The notes: generated by a model from the letters alone, not told the origin. A stretch of 7,433 bases of DNA from Chitinophagales bacterium (GCA_013695715.1 JACCZZ010000065.1:1-7433), one strand, 5' to 3'. Numbered from the stretch's first letter, positions 1-7,123 are shown. Numbers and translations are program-made.

Positions 1-3000
1 CAGACTTTTCTTACGTGGAAAAATCCATCAGTAAGCAACCTTCAATACAATGTTTACCGTTCTGCGTCACCTCTGAGCTCTGCCTCCGATCTGAACACAG
101 CAACCTTTCTGGGATTTGTCCGGGATAACTCTGCGAAAAACGTCAGGAAATCAACATTGCAGGGACAAAGTTTTTATTTCACAATAAATCCTGCAAATGG
201 TCCTTTGGCAAATGATAGGGGATTGTACGTTGTAACCTGCATTAACGTTGGAAGTTATTATTATGCAGTTACTGTGGTTACCCTCATTAATAATCAGGAA
301 GATAAATCAGTAATTAACAATTCAAACAGTCTTAACTCTCCCATTTCAGAATTCGTTGCCAATCCAAAGCCAATATTACAGTATCAATCAGTGAATACAG
401 ATGGAAAATTAAGATATGAGTATGCCCAATGGGGAAACAATCAGGACGCCCCCCATTATCCCGCATTTAATAATGCCGGATCTTATGGTTATAATTTTAC
501 GCTCTTCAAAGCTGGTAACAGCACAAATGGGCCAATCTATGTCATCTATAACGATGAGGATCCGTTTTCTACTACTCTGACGAATAACCTTAATAACTGT
601 AATATTCTGAAGCTTGATGATTATTTACCCAACGGTATAACGACCAATTGGTCGGGCTGGAATGAAAACTATGACATGTATGCAACTAATAATCCGGTTG
701 CAGTAACCGGTGTTGTAAGAATGTATACACAATGCCGGGTAAAAGAAACAATTGAATGGACAAGAAAATATATATCTGCTGATAGCAACAAAGTTTACTT
801 AACCGGGGTCTCCCACAATGGATTTGGAGCATTGCTCACTGCTCAGATGTACCCAAATATGGTAGCAGCAGTTTACGCTAAAGTTGCTCCCATACTTTAT
901 AAGGCTATGGCCAATACAGAGCGAGAGCAACAATGGTGTAAAACTACACTTAACCTCCCCTCGGATTACCCCGATCCAAACACAGGTGCTGCCATACCGA
1001 TATGGTATCTGTTAGATATGCGCCATATGTACATTGCGAATTCAAACCGAGGTATTCCCTATATCGGTGGTGTTCATGGCAAACAAGATTTTACAATCGG
1101 ATGGGTTCAAAGCAAATTTTGGTATGATTCGGTGAACGTCTCTAAACAGGGGGGAGCCTGGTATTGGGATCAACGCAATCATGATAATGATGGTGCAAAG
1201 TTTCTCGATACGGAAGTAACTCCGGAATATGAACGTTTCACACTTGCACGTTCTTTTCCTGCTTTTTCAAATTGCTCCATAAATCAAAATCCCGGAAATG
1301 GAGCTAATAATAGCGGTGATGCCTGGGGTGCTATCAACGGCTACCTGGACTGGAATGATGCGTCCATCATTGATAATAATTTTAACTACTCAATCACTTG
1401 TTTCGTAAAAGATCTATATGCCGGAGGTGTGCCGGCCCCCTCCCAATACGATTCCTGCACCACTAGCATCACCTTGAGAAGGGTGCAGCACTTTACACCT
1501 ACCATAGGGCAAACTGTTTATTGGACGGTAAAGAACAACAATGGCATTACAGTGCAGCAAGGAACAACAACTTATACCGGTGCACCTATCACTTTAAACG
1601 GAATAAAAATTTACCGAAGCAGCAGTACCATAACAATGACCATCGAGGATTGCTCGATCTGGAATGTACCTACACCTACAATTAGCTCCAATGGGCCAAC
1701 AACTTACTGCCTTGAGAATCCTTCAACACTTTCTACAATTTCGGGATATTCTTATCAGTGGAAAAAAGGAGACATTGCCATTACAGGCGCTACCAACCAA
1801 ACCTATTCACCAACATCCTCTAGCACAAGTTATAAAGTCTTAATTAGCGATGTACATGGTTGCACCAAACTCTCTGATAATTTTGCAGTTACAGTCAATA
1901 CCCCATCCACTCCTGTAGTAACTGCTCCCGATGGAACAACCATTTGCCAGGGAGAAACTACAACCCTTACTGCTAATACTGGCTATAGCTCCTATCAATG
2001 GTCATCAGGTCAATCTACGCTCTCAATTCCCGTTTTAACCTCTGGAAATTATTCTGTTACTGTTACGGATGCGAACGGTTGTTCTGCAAACTCCGCTGCT
2101 AAGACCATCATTGTTAATCCTTCACCACAGCCTTCTATAACTGCTTCTGGTCCTATTTCATTTTGTGACGGCGGCGCTGTTACTCTTGATGCAGGTTCAG
2201 GATATAACAGCTATAGCTGGTCAAATGTAAAGAATACACAAAGCATTACGGTAACAGCTTCGGGAACATTTACTGTAACCGTCACAAATACTTACGGTTG
2301 TGCCGGAACCTCTGTTCCTTTAACTGTAGATGAATGGATTCTGCCTACACCCGTAGTAACTACCAGCATTGGCACTACAACCTTCTGTGCAAATACAGGA
2401 GTATATTTAACTACTCTTTCAGGATATAGTTATCAGTGGCAAAAAAGCAATGTCAACATCAGTGGAGCTACTGCACAGAATTACACACCTACTGCTACGG
2501 GAAGTTATAAAGTAATAATCACTGATAGCCATGGGTGCTCAAAATCTTCAATAGCACTTTCCATTACAATTAAGACAAATCCCGCTCCTGTTATCACCGG
2601 ACCCAGCGTAGTATGCCAGGGGTCTTCAGTAACTTTAAGCAGCGGAACATACCCCTCTTATGCATGGTCCACAGGAGCGAATACTCCTACTGTAAGTGTG
2701 AATGGTGCAGGTAACTACAGTGTTACCGTAGCAGATAGTTATGGCTGTTCGGGCACCTCACCTATTAAGACAATTACTTTAAGTCCATTGCCTTTACCTG
2801 TTATCACTTCCCAAGGTTCCACTCAATTCTGTGACGGAGGTTCAGTAACTCTTGATGCTGGTAACGGATACAGCAGTTATAGCTGGTCTAATGGTAAAAA
2901 CACACAAACAAATTTAATAACATCTTCAGGAACATTTACAGCAACAGTAACCAATGCAAGTGGCTGTTCCGGAACATCGGCTCCCGTTGTTGTGGATGAA

Positions 3001-4455
3001 TGGATTCCCCCCACCCCAACTGTATCAACAAGCACTGGCGCTACTACTTTCTGTGCAAACACAGGTGTGTATCTGACTACCTCTGTTTCCGGATATAACT
3101 ATCAGTGGCAGAAAAGCAATGTAAATCTTGCAGGTGCTACAAACCAAAACTATAGCCCTGCTTCAACGGGAAGCTACAAGGTAATCATCACCGATAGCCA
3201 CGGATGCTCAAAATCTTCAATAGCACTTTCAATCACCATAAAAACTAATCCCGCACCGGTTATAACCGGACCCAGCACTGTCTGTCAGGGATCTTCGGTA
3301 TCCTTAAGTTGTGGATCTTATTCGTCTTATGCTTGGTCTACAGGTGCTAATACTGCTACAATAAATACAAGTAGTTCAGGAAACTATAGCGTCACTGTTA
3401 TGGATGTGTCGGGATGCTTCGGAACGTCACCAGTAAAGACGATAACCTTAAGTCCATTGCCTGCGCCCGTTATCACCGCACAAGGGTCAACTCAATTCTG
3501 TGACGGAGGTTCTGTAACACTGGATGCTGGTAATGGATACAGCAGTTACAGCTGGTCTAACGGTAAAAACACACAAACGAATTTGGTAACTGCCTCAGGA
3601 ACATTTACCGTAACAGTAACTAATGCAGGCGGATGTGCCGCTACTTCGGCTCCCACTACTGTCGACGAATGGATTCCGCCTACACCAACGGTATCTACCA
3701 GCACGGGGATTACCACCTTCTGTATAAACTCAGGAATTTATCTCACAACTCCACTTAATGGTTATGCTTATCAATGGCAGAAAGGGACTACGAATATCGC
3801 CGGTGCAACAAATAAAAACTTTACACCAACTTCTTCAGGAAGCTATAAAGTAAAAATTACTGACACTCACGGGTGCAGCAAAACAAGCACAGGTTTATCG
3901 ATAACTGTATATACTGCACCCACTGCTACCATCAGCATAAGTGGCAGCGGGAACATCTGTTCAGGCCAAACAAAAATTATTACTGCCAATGGAGGTACTG
4001 GATTAACCTATCAGTGGAAGCGGGATGGAAACAATATCTTCGGAGCTACTTCATCAACTTACACCGCCAGCATTGCTGGAAATTATACATGCTTAATTAC
4101 GAATATGAATGGATGTTCAACTACTTCAAACAGCATTGCAATCACAAGCAACTGCAAAGGTGATGAAGCAAATATAACCTCACAAAAGGAAGTCTCCTGG
4201 TTTATTTATCCGAACCCAACCAGCAGCGACTTGCACATACGCGTAAATACGGGAAGTGTAGAGAATGGGAGTTATCAAGTTGAAATCAAAAATTTATTAG
4301 GAATTACAATCTGGCAAAATGAATCAACATTTACAAATAGTACAATAGCCGATGATGTGATCATAGATCGCTCTGTACCCAGCGGAGTTTATTTAGTAGT
4401 TGTGTTTATGGGTGAGCAGGTTTATTATTCTCAGTTTATACTTACAAAAAGATAA
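1..4455 (+). CDS. Large secreted hydrolase with Ig-like module array and T9SS sorting domain (5' end outside window)
   Basis: The frame is open from base 1 to the TAA at 4453-4455, giving 1484 residues in the window; the true start lies upstream, and the TTG at 157 is only an internal codon. Domains, in window residues: about 1-105 is fibronectin-III-like (LTWKNP, YNVYRS, YYYAVTVV). About 115-425 resembles an alpha/beta hydrolase of the esterase or prolyl-oligopeptidase-like type. Its nucleophile elbow is TGVSHNGFGA with Ser271, followed by a likely acid Asp363 (GKQDFTIGW) and a likely His394 (WDQRNHD). About 426-556 is beta-rich. Residues 557-1386 are eleven Ig-like modules, each with a Cys pair. 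About 1396-1484 is a T9SS type A sorting domain (WFIYPNP, later VPSGVYLVV). The elbow has Asn where GxSxG has its second Gly. By family knowledge the protein should be exported by T9SS and anchored at or released from the surface. The substrate is unknown; an ester or a peptide is possible. Domain order is well supported; catalytic assignments are inferred. Confidence 0.9.
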   Translation, partial: QTFLTWKNPSVSNLQYNVYRSASPLSSASDLNTATFLGFVRDNSAKNVRKSTLQGQSFYFTINPANGPLANDRGLYVVTCINVGSYYYAVTVVTLINNQEDKSVINNSNSLNSPISEFVANPKPILQYQSVNTDGKLRYEYAQWGNNQDAPHYPAFNNAGSYGYNFTLFKAGNSTNGPIYVIYNDEDPFSTTLTNNLNNCNILKLDDYLPNGITTNWSGWNENYDMYATNNPVAVTGVVRMYTQCRVKETIEWTRKYISADSNKVYLTGVSHNGFGALLTAQMYPNMVAAVYAKVAPILYKAMANTEREQQWCKTTLNLPSDYPDPNTGAAIPIWYLLDMRHMYIANSNRGIPYIGGVHGKQDFTIGWVQSKFWYDSVNVSKQGGAWYWDQRNHDNDGAKFLDTEVTPEYERFTLARSFPAFSNCSINQNPGNGANNSGDAWGAINGYLDWNDASIIDNNFNYSITCFVKDLYAGGVPAPSQYDSCTTSITLRRVQHFTPTIGQTVYWTVKNNNGITVQQGTTTYTGAPITLNGIKIYRSSSTITMTIEDCSIWNVPTPTISSNGPTTYCLENPSTLSTISGYSYQWKKGDIAITGATNQTYSPTSSSTSYKVLISDVHGCTKLSDNFAVTVNTPSTPVVTAPDGTTICQGETTTLTANTGYSSYQWSSGQSTLSIPVLTSGNYSVTVTDANGCSANSAAKTIIVNPSPQPSITASGPISFCDGGAVTLDAGSGYNSYSWSNVKNTQSITVTASGTFTVTVTNTYGCAGTSVPLTVDEWILPTPVVTTSIGTTTFCANTGVYLTTLSGYSYQWQKSNVNISGATAQNYTPTATGSYKVIITDSHGCSKSSIALSITIKTNPAPVITGPSVVCQGSSVTLSSGTYPSYAWSTGANTPTVSVNGAGNYSVTVADSYGCSGTSPIKTITLSPLPLPVITSQGSTQFCDGGSVTLDAGNGYSSYSWSNGKNTQTNLITSSGTFTATVTNASGCSGTSAPVVVDEWIPPTPTVSTSTGATTFCANTGVYLTTSVSGYNYQWQKSNVNLAGATNQNYSPASTGSYKVIITDSHGCSKSSIALSITIKTNPAPVITGPSTVCQGSSVSLSCGSYSSYAWSTGANTATINTSSSGNYSVTVMDVSGCFGTSPVKTITLSPLPAPVITAQGSTQFCDGGSVTLDAGNGYSSYSWSNGKNTQTNLVTASGTFTVTVTNAGGCAATSAPTTVDEWIPPTPTVSTSTGITTFCINSGIYLTTPLNGYAYQWQKGTTNIAGATNKNFTPTSSGSYKVKITDTHGCSKTSTGLSITVYTAPTATISISGSGNICSGQTKIITANGGTGLTYQWKRDGNNIFGATSSTYTASIAGNYTCLITNMNGCSTTSNSIAITSNCKGDEANITSQKEVSWFIYPNPTSSDLHIRVNTGSVENGSYQVEIKNLLGITIWQNESTFTNSTIADDVIIDRSVPSGVYLVVVFMGEQVYYSQFILTKR
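1669..4158 (+). repeat. Array of eleven Ig-like modules in a three-module higher-order repeat
   Basis: Within the large CDS, three module types recur in fixed order. Type A (about 80-82 aa, with YQW and SYKV followed by HGC) lies at 1669-1911, 2344-2586, 3010-3255 and 3679-3918. Type B (about 70-73 aa, with CQG and NYSVTV) lies at 1912-2130, 2587-2796 and 3256-3465. Type C (71 aa, with FCDGG, SYSWSN and a DEWI linker) lies at 2131-2343, 2797-3009 and 3466-3678. The last module (3919 to about 4158) is more distant but has the same YQW and NGC pattern. The A-B-C unit is 675, 666 and 669 bases long, always a whole number of codons. Every module has one Cys near its start and one in a GC pair near its end, suggesting one disulfide per domain in the exported protein. 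Such arrays usually act as stalks or binding surfaces. Module edges were placed by hand and may be off by a few residues. Confidence 0.9.
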
Positions 4456-4476
4456 TTTCAATTTACTAAGTTCTAC

Positions 4477-4520
4477 AACAAGGCAGCATGTTAAAATTAA
4501 CAGGTTGCCTTGTTTATTTT
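4477..4520 (+). terminator. Intrinsic terminator of the large hydrolase gene
   Basis: An 11-base arm at 4477-4487 pairs with 4504-4514 with one G-T wobble. Inside it TGTTAA (4489-4494) pairs with TTAACA (4497-4502) across an AA, separated from the outer stem by one A-G mismatch. The hairpin is followed by TATTTT. It starts 22 bases after the stop codon of the large CDS, so it probably ends that transcript and separates it from the ORF at 4568. Confidence 0.8.
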
Positions 4521-4567
4521 AAGATAATTATAACATCAATATTTCATCGAAAAAGCAACTCATAACC

Positions 4568-4840
4568 ATGTGCTTGCTCTTGGAGCAGCATATTGTCGAA
4601 AAGAGTAGCACCTTCATTACCTCACCAGTTGCAATATCTCTATATCAAATAACTCAGGAACTGCGTGAAAAGATCAATCAACTCAATTTAATGATGGAGC
4701 AAGTTAATGGCGACTATCAGGTTAGATTTGGGATGAACACTTTTGATAGATTCTTTTATGAACCTTCCACTTCTTTGGATAAGAAGCCTTTAGAAGTTAA
4801 ACTGAATTCGCAAAAAAGTTTAGCACATCTCCATGGATGA
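4568..4840 (+). CDS. Hypothetical 90-residue protein, doubtful
   Basis: ATG at 4568 to TGA at 4838-4840; the frame is open back to just after a TAA at 4520-4522. I do not recognise the product. It has no clear signal peptide, membrane span or sorting domain, unlike its neighbours. Residues about 25-46 form a short amphipathic stretch (LYQITQELREKINQLNLMM) with hydrophobic residues near heptad spacing, so a short coiled coil is possible. The rest is mixed and charged, ending in SLAHLHG. There is no Shine-Dalgarno match, which says little in Bacteroidota. It follows the strong terminator at 4477-4520, so it would need its own promoter, and I see no convincing one. It could be a real small gene, the decayed end of a longer gene, or a chance ORF. 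The amino-acid composition looks protein-like, which is the main argument for keeping it. Confidence 0.3.
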   Translation: MCLLLEQHIVEKSSTFITSPVAISLYQITQELREKINQLNLMMEQVNGDYQVRFGMNTFDRFFYEPSTSLDKKPLEVKLNSQKSLAHLHG

Positions 4841-4965
4841 GAATTCCCAAACAGAAAGAATTCGAATTTTTATAAATTAACTACAGAATACTTTAATAGA
4901 TGAATTAGTGCCGTTAATTTTTGGCTTTAATTGAATCATTATACATTTTTACTTTCTTGATACAG

Positions 4966-5805
4966 CTATTCAATTACTATTTTCCATGCCTGATTCGTAT
5001 GGGTACATTCTATATTAACTAAACACATACCTGCAGGTAACGTCTGAAGATCTACTGCAGTTGAAACGCTGGAGGTTTTCATTTGATGAAGAAGTTGCCC
5101 AGTTACATTCCAAATCGAAATGTTTAGGAGTTCTTCGGAGAAATTATCGTCGATGTGAAGAATTTTGGCCGTAGAATAAACCATTAGCTCCTTGCTTTCT
5201 TCCGGCACCATGTCTTCAGCGCCTATTCGTTGGGTTTGCCCCGCAACAATCGAAGCTCCTGGCACACTGTTGTAGGCCCAATCGTTAATTTTCATTGCCT
5301 GACAACCTGCGCCGACGGATACCCGCATCCAACCATAATTGTAATTATTTTGTCCAGCCTGATCTTTAAATCGAAAGGCAAAAAACCGGTTATATTTTCC
5401 TTGCCAAACGCTATCGCTACAACTGCTGCCTTTTGAGCAAAAGAATCCGGCATCAGAACCATATAGAAAGGTATTCCAGTCACCTGGAACGTTGTTTTTT
5501 ATTATCTGTCCGGGGTGTAATAATTTAGGAAAATGCTGATAGAAAAAACAATTACCCTGCGTGAGGATCTCTACTGACTCCTTAGCAAAGCAATAAATGT
5601 ATTCATTGCTAAAGCCCTCTGAATCAATAAATCGGAACTCATAAACTCCATCATTATTTAAATCCAGATTAAAGTGAGTATTGTCAATTATGATATCGGG
5701 CGGATCGAAATATAAAATTTGGGCACTAGCACTTGAGTGCATTATCATCATTGCTCCTCCAAGAGAAGTATAAGCTGCCAGTTTTTTTCGGAGGTCTTTT
5801 TTCAT
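4966..5805 (-). CDS. Secreted T9SS-type protein, downstream paralog (copy 1)
   Basis: A 279-residue protein of unknown function. Residues 1-28 look like a Sec signal peptide: basic start (KKDLRKK), a moderately hydrophobic core (LGGAMMIM) and a signal peptidase I site ASA before Gln29. Residues 46-57 hold a calcium-loop-like pattern, DLNNDGVYEF (Asp48, Asn50, Asp52, Glu56). About 58-134 is a variable region with Cys72, Cys86, Cys123 and Cys129. About 136-195 is a conserved block (FFAFRFKDQ, YGWMRVSV, INDWAYNSVPG, AGQ) of a kind I associate with secreted Bacteroidota proteins. About 206-279 resembles a T9SS type A sorting domain (ISIWNVTGQLLHQM, LPAGMCLVNIE, KIVIE), but the usual PNP is replaced by STA. 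The start is fixed by the signal peptide and by the leader shared with the copy at 6009-6848. A 203-base gap separates it from that gene, so co-transcription is possible but unproven. Export is well supported; the role is unknown. Confidence 0.88.
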   Translation of the reverse strand: MKKDLRKKLAAYTSLGGAMMIMHSSASAQILYFDPPDIIIDNTHFNLDLNNDGVYEFRFIDSEGFSNEYIYCFAKESVEILTQGNCFFYQHFPKLLHPGQIIKNNVPGDWNTFLYGSDAGFFCSKGSSCSDSVWQGKYNRFFAFRFKDQAGQNNYNYGWMRVSVGAGCQAMKINDWAYNSVPGASIVAGQTQRIGAEDMVPEESKELMVYSTAKILHIDDNFSEELLNISIWNVTGQLLHQMKTSSVSTAVDLQTLPAGMCLVNIECTHTNQAWKIVIE

Positions 5806-5823
5806 AATTTAAGATTTAGTATT
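5806..5823 (-). promoter_or_regulatory. Conserved 18-base leader before copy 1
   Basis: The 18 bases directly before the ATG read AATACTAAATCTTAAATT on the coding strand and are identical before copy 2 (6849-6866). They hold no Shine-Dalgarno site, so they are probably an A/U-rich ribosome-entry leader, and they support the chosen starts. Further upstream the two flanks diverge at once. I found no full TTG/TAnnTTTG Bacteroidota promoter; TACATTTT further upstream is only a partial -7 match. Confidence 0.5.
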
Positions 5824-5989
5824 AAAAATTTTTTAATCATACTTCTTGGATTAATAAACTATCTGTAAATTATGGAAAAATGTATATAACCCTTTTGGCT
5901 CTGCTTTGCGAATGGAGTGAAGCAAATATGTTGAAATTATTTATGAAATTGCATTAGAAGGAATTTTCTGTCATTCATTGTTTAAACTT

Positions 5990-6019
5990 TAATTGAAGCC
6001 TAATACGGCTATTCAATTA
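5990..6019 (-). terminator. Stem-loop over the stop codon of copy 2, possible weak terminator
   Basis: On the minus strand TAATTGAA (6012-6019) pairs with TTCAATTA (5990-5997), and inside it GCC pairs with GGC around a 6-base loop. The two bases TA, part of the TAG stop codon, are bulged. The run after it is only AAGTTT, so termination would be weak; it may instead protect the 3' end or affect coupling to copy 1. The same TAATTGAA arms occur around the stop of copy 1 (4928-4935 and 4969-4976) but are 33 bases apart there. Confidence 0.4.
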
Positions 6020-6848
6020 CTATTTTCCAGGTCTGATTCGTATGGGTACCTTCTATCTTCACCAAACACATACCTGCAGGCAGCGTTTGAAGATCTACTG
6101 CAGTTGAAACACTTGAGGTTTTCATCTGATGAAGAAGTTGTCCTGTTACACTCCAAATAGAAATATTTAATAATTCGCCAGAGAAATTATCGTCGATGTG
6201 AACAATTTTGGCAGTAGAATAAACCGTTAGCTCATTACTTTCTTCCGGCACCATGTCTTCACTACCTATTCGTTGTGTTTGCCCTGCAATTATTGAGGCT
6301 CCGGGCACACTGTTGTATGCCCAATCGTTAATTTTCATTGCCTGACAACCTGCGCCGACGGATACCCGCATCCAACCATAGTTGTACTTATTTTGTCCAG
6401 GCTGATCTTTGAATCGAAAGGCAAAAAACTGGTTATATTTTCCTTTCCAAAAATTATAGGTACAAGTATTCCAGCAAAATAATCCGAAAAAAATACCATA
6501 TTCAATGGGACTCCAGGTACCGGGAACCTTATTTTTTATTATTTGTCCTGGGTGTAATAATTTAAGAAATTTTAGATAGTTAAAACAAGAACTGCGATAG
6601 AGGATCTCTGCTGAATCGTTACCCACACAATAAATTATTTCAGTGCCTGCACTGGATATCTCCAAATCGAAAAATCTGAAATCATAAACTCCATCATTAT
6701 TTAGATCCAGATCAAAAGAATTATTATCAATGATGATATCAGGAGGATTGAAATATAGGATTTGGGAGCTAGCACTTGATTGCATTATCATCATTGCACC
6801 TCCAAGAGAAGTATAAGCTGCCAATTTTTTGCGGAGCTCTTTTTTCAT
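6009..6848 (-). CDS. Secreted T9SS-type protein, upstream paralog (copy 2)
   Basis: A 279-residue paralog of the product of 4966-5805, function unknown. It has the same layout: signal peptide 1-28 with cleavage site ASS before Gln29, the DLNNDGVYDF loop (Asp48, Asn50, Asp52, Asp56), a variable cysteine region about 58-134, the FFAFRFKDQ/YGWMRVSV/INDWAYN block about 136-195, and a sorting-like C-terminus about 206-279 that also has STA where PNP is expected. By hand alignment roughly nine residues in ten match from residue 136 on, and slightly fewer in 1-57; the middle is only about half alike. In the middle this copy has two extra residues near 65-70 and two fewer between Cys125 and Cys129 (C-x3-C here, C-x5-C in copy 1), so the lengths come out equal. 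Cys267 of copy 1 is Gly here. Both frames are intact with no sign of decay. It has a 456-base upstream gap and shares its 18-base leader with copy 1. Surface export is inferred from the C-terminus. Confidence 0.88.
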   Translation of the reverse strand: MKKELRKKLAAYTSLGGAMMIMQSSASSQILYFNPPDIIIDNNSFDLDLNNDGVYDFRFFDLEISSAGTEIIYCVGNDSAEILYRSSCFNYLKFLKLLHPGQIIKNKVPGTWSPIEYGIFFGLFCWNTCTYNFWKGKYNQFFAFRFKDQPGQNKYNYGWMRVSVGAGCQAMKINDWAYNSVPGASIIAGQTQRIGSEDMVPEESNELTVYSTAKIVHIDDNFSGELLNISIWSVTGQLLHQMKTSSVSTAVDLQTLPAGMCLVKIEGTHTNQTWKIVIE

Positions 6849-6866
6849 AATTTAAGATTTAGTATT
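6849..6866 (-). promoter_or_regulatory. Conserved 18-base leader before copy 2
   Basis: Identical to the leader at 5806-5823 and directly next to the ATG at 6846-6848. Past this point the upstream sequence differs, so the two genes probably do not share the same promoter sequence. No convincing TAnnTTTG -7 box with a TTG about 19-20 bases before it is visible in the nearest 90 bases. Confidence 0.45.
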
Positions 6867-6910
6867 TAAAAATCAGTTTTGAAATCTGTTTGCCTTCACA
6901 CTAACCATTC

Positions 6911-6940
6911 TTTGACAAGCTCAGAGGATCAATGGCTGAG
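6911..6940. repeat. Weak palindromic intergenic element
   Basis: CTCAG at 6920-6924 faces CTGAG at 6936-6940 across 11 bases, preceded by TTTGACAAG. The wording TTTGACAAGCTCAG resembles palindromic intergenic repeats I recall from Bacteroidota genomes (TTCGACAAGCTCAG). Only one degenerate copy is present in the window, so the assignment rests on memory and on a 5-base stem. Confidence 0.3.
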
Positions 6941-7123
6941 AAAGATTAAAGAATTTTACTAGCTCTTTTATTCGATCTTTCAATCGCCATAGTAAAAATC
7001 AACCTATTCATTTTTTTGCGCAACCAGAAATTACAGGGTTTGTTTGAATTTTTTAATCATATTTTTTAAAATATCACTGAATCATTCCTCACACGACTTC
7101 GCCCGTATGTCAATTATCCCACT

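Larger units (their letters stand above)
4966..6866 (-). repeat. Tandem gene duplication, two direct copies about 1043 bases apart
   Basis: Copy 1 covers 4966-5823 and copy 2 covers 6009-6866, each being one gene plus an 18-base leader. Similarity begins sharply at the leader and runs to the stop codon, with a shared CTTTAATTGAA shortly after each stop (4925-4935 and 5987-5997). The centre of each gene is far more diverged than either end. There are no transposase genes or clear target-site repeats at the edges, so ordinary unequal recombination is the simplest origin. Confidence 0.85.

Noticed and set aside
157..159. TTG as the start codon of the large gene
   Set aside because: The same frame is open and clearly protein-like back to base 1, in the middle of a fibronectin-III-like domain (LTWKNP, YNVYRS), so the gene starts before the window.
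2877..3062. 61-codon minus-strand ORF
   Set aside because: It lies wholly opposite the Ig-like repeat region, and its open frame follows from the repeat's codon use. No start context or domain.
1669..3918. Regular repeats as a CRISPR-like or minisatellite array
   Set aside because: The period of about 670 bases is in frame, the copies differ by synonymous changes, and they encode Ig-like domains, so this is a protein-domain repeat.
3873..4163. 96-codon plus-strand ORF
   Set aside because: Out-of-frame shadow of the A4 and last Ig-like modules. Its composition, rich in Cys, His, Tyr and Gln, is typical of a wrong frame.
4841..4872. GAATTC repeats followed by a short T run, as a terminator
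   Set aside because: The stem is only six A/T-rich base pairs with an 11-base loop. GAATTC is self-complementary, so pairing is expected by chance.
5230..5483. 68-codon plus-strand and 63-codon minus-strand ORFs inside copy 1
   Set aside because: Both overlap the well-supported 279-residue gene in other frames and show no features of their own.
5901..5930. TTTGC/GCAAA inverted repeat between the paralogs
   Set aside because: Five base pairs around a 12-base loop, with no T run and no second copy in the window; too weak to call a terminator or repeat family.
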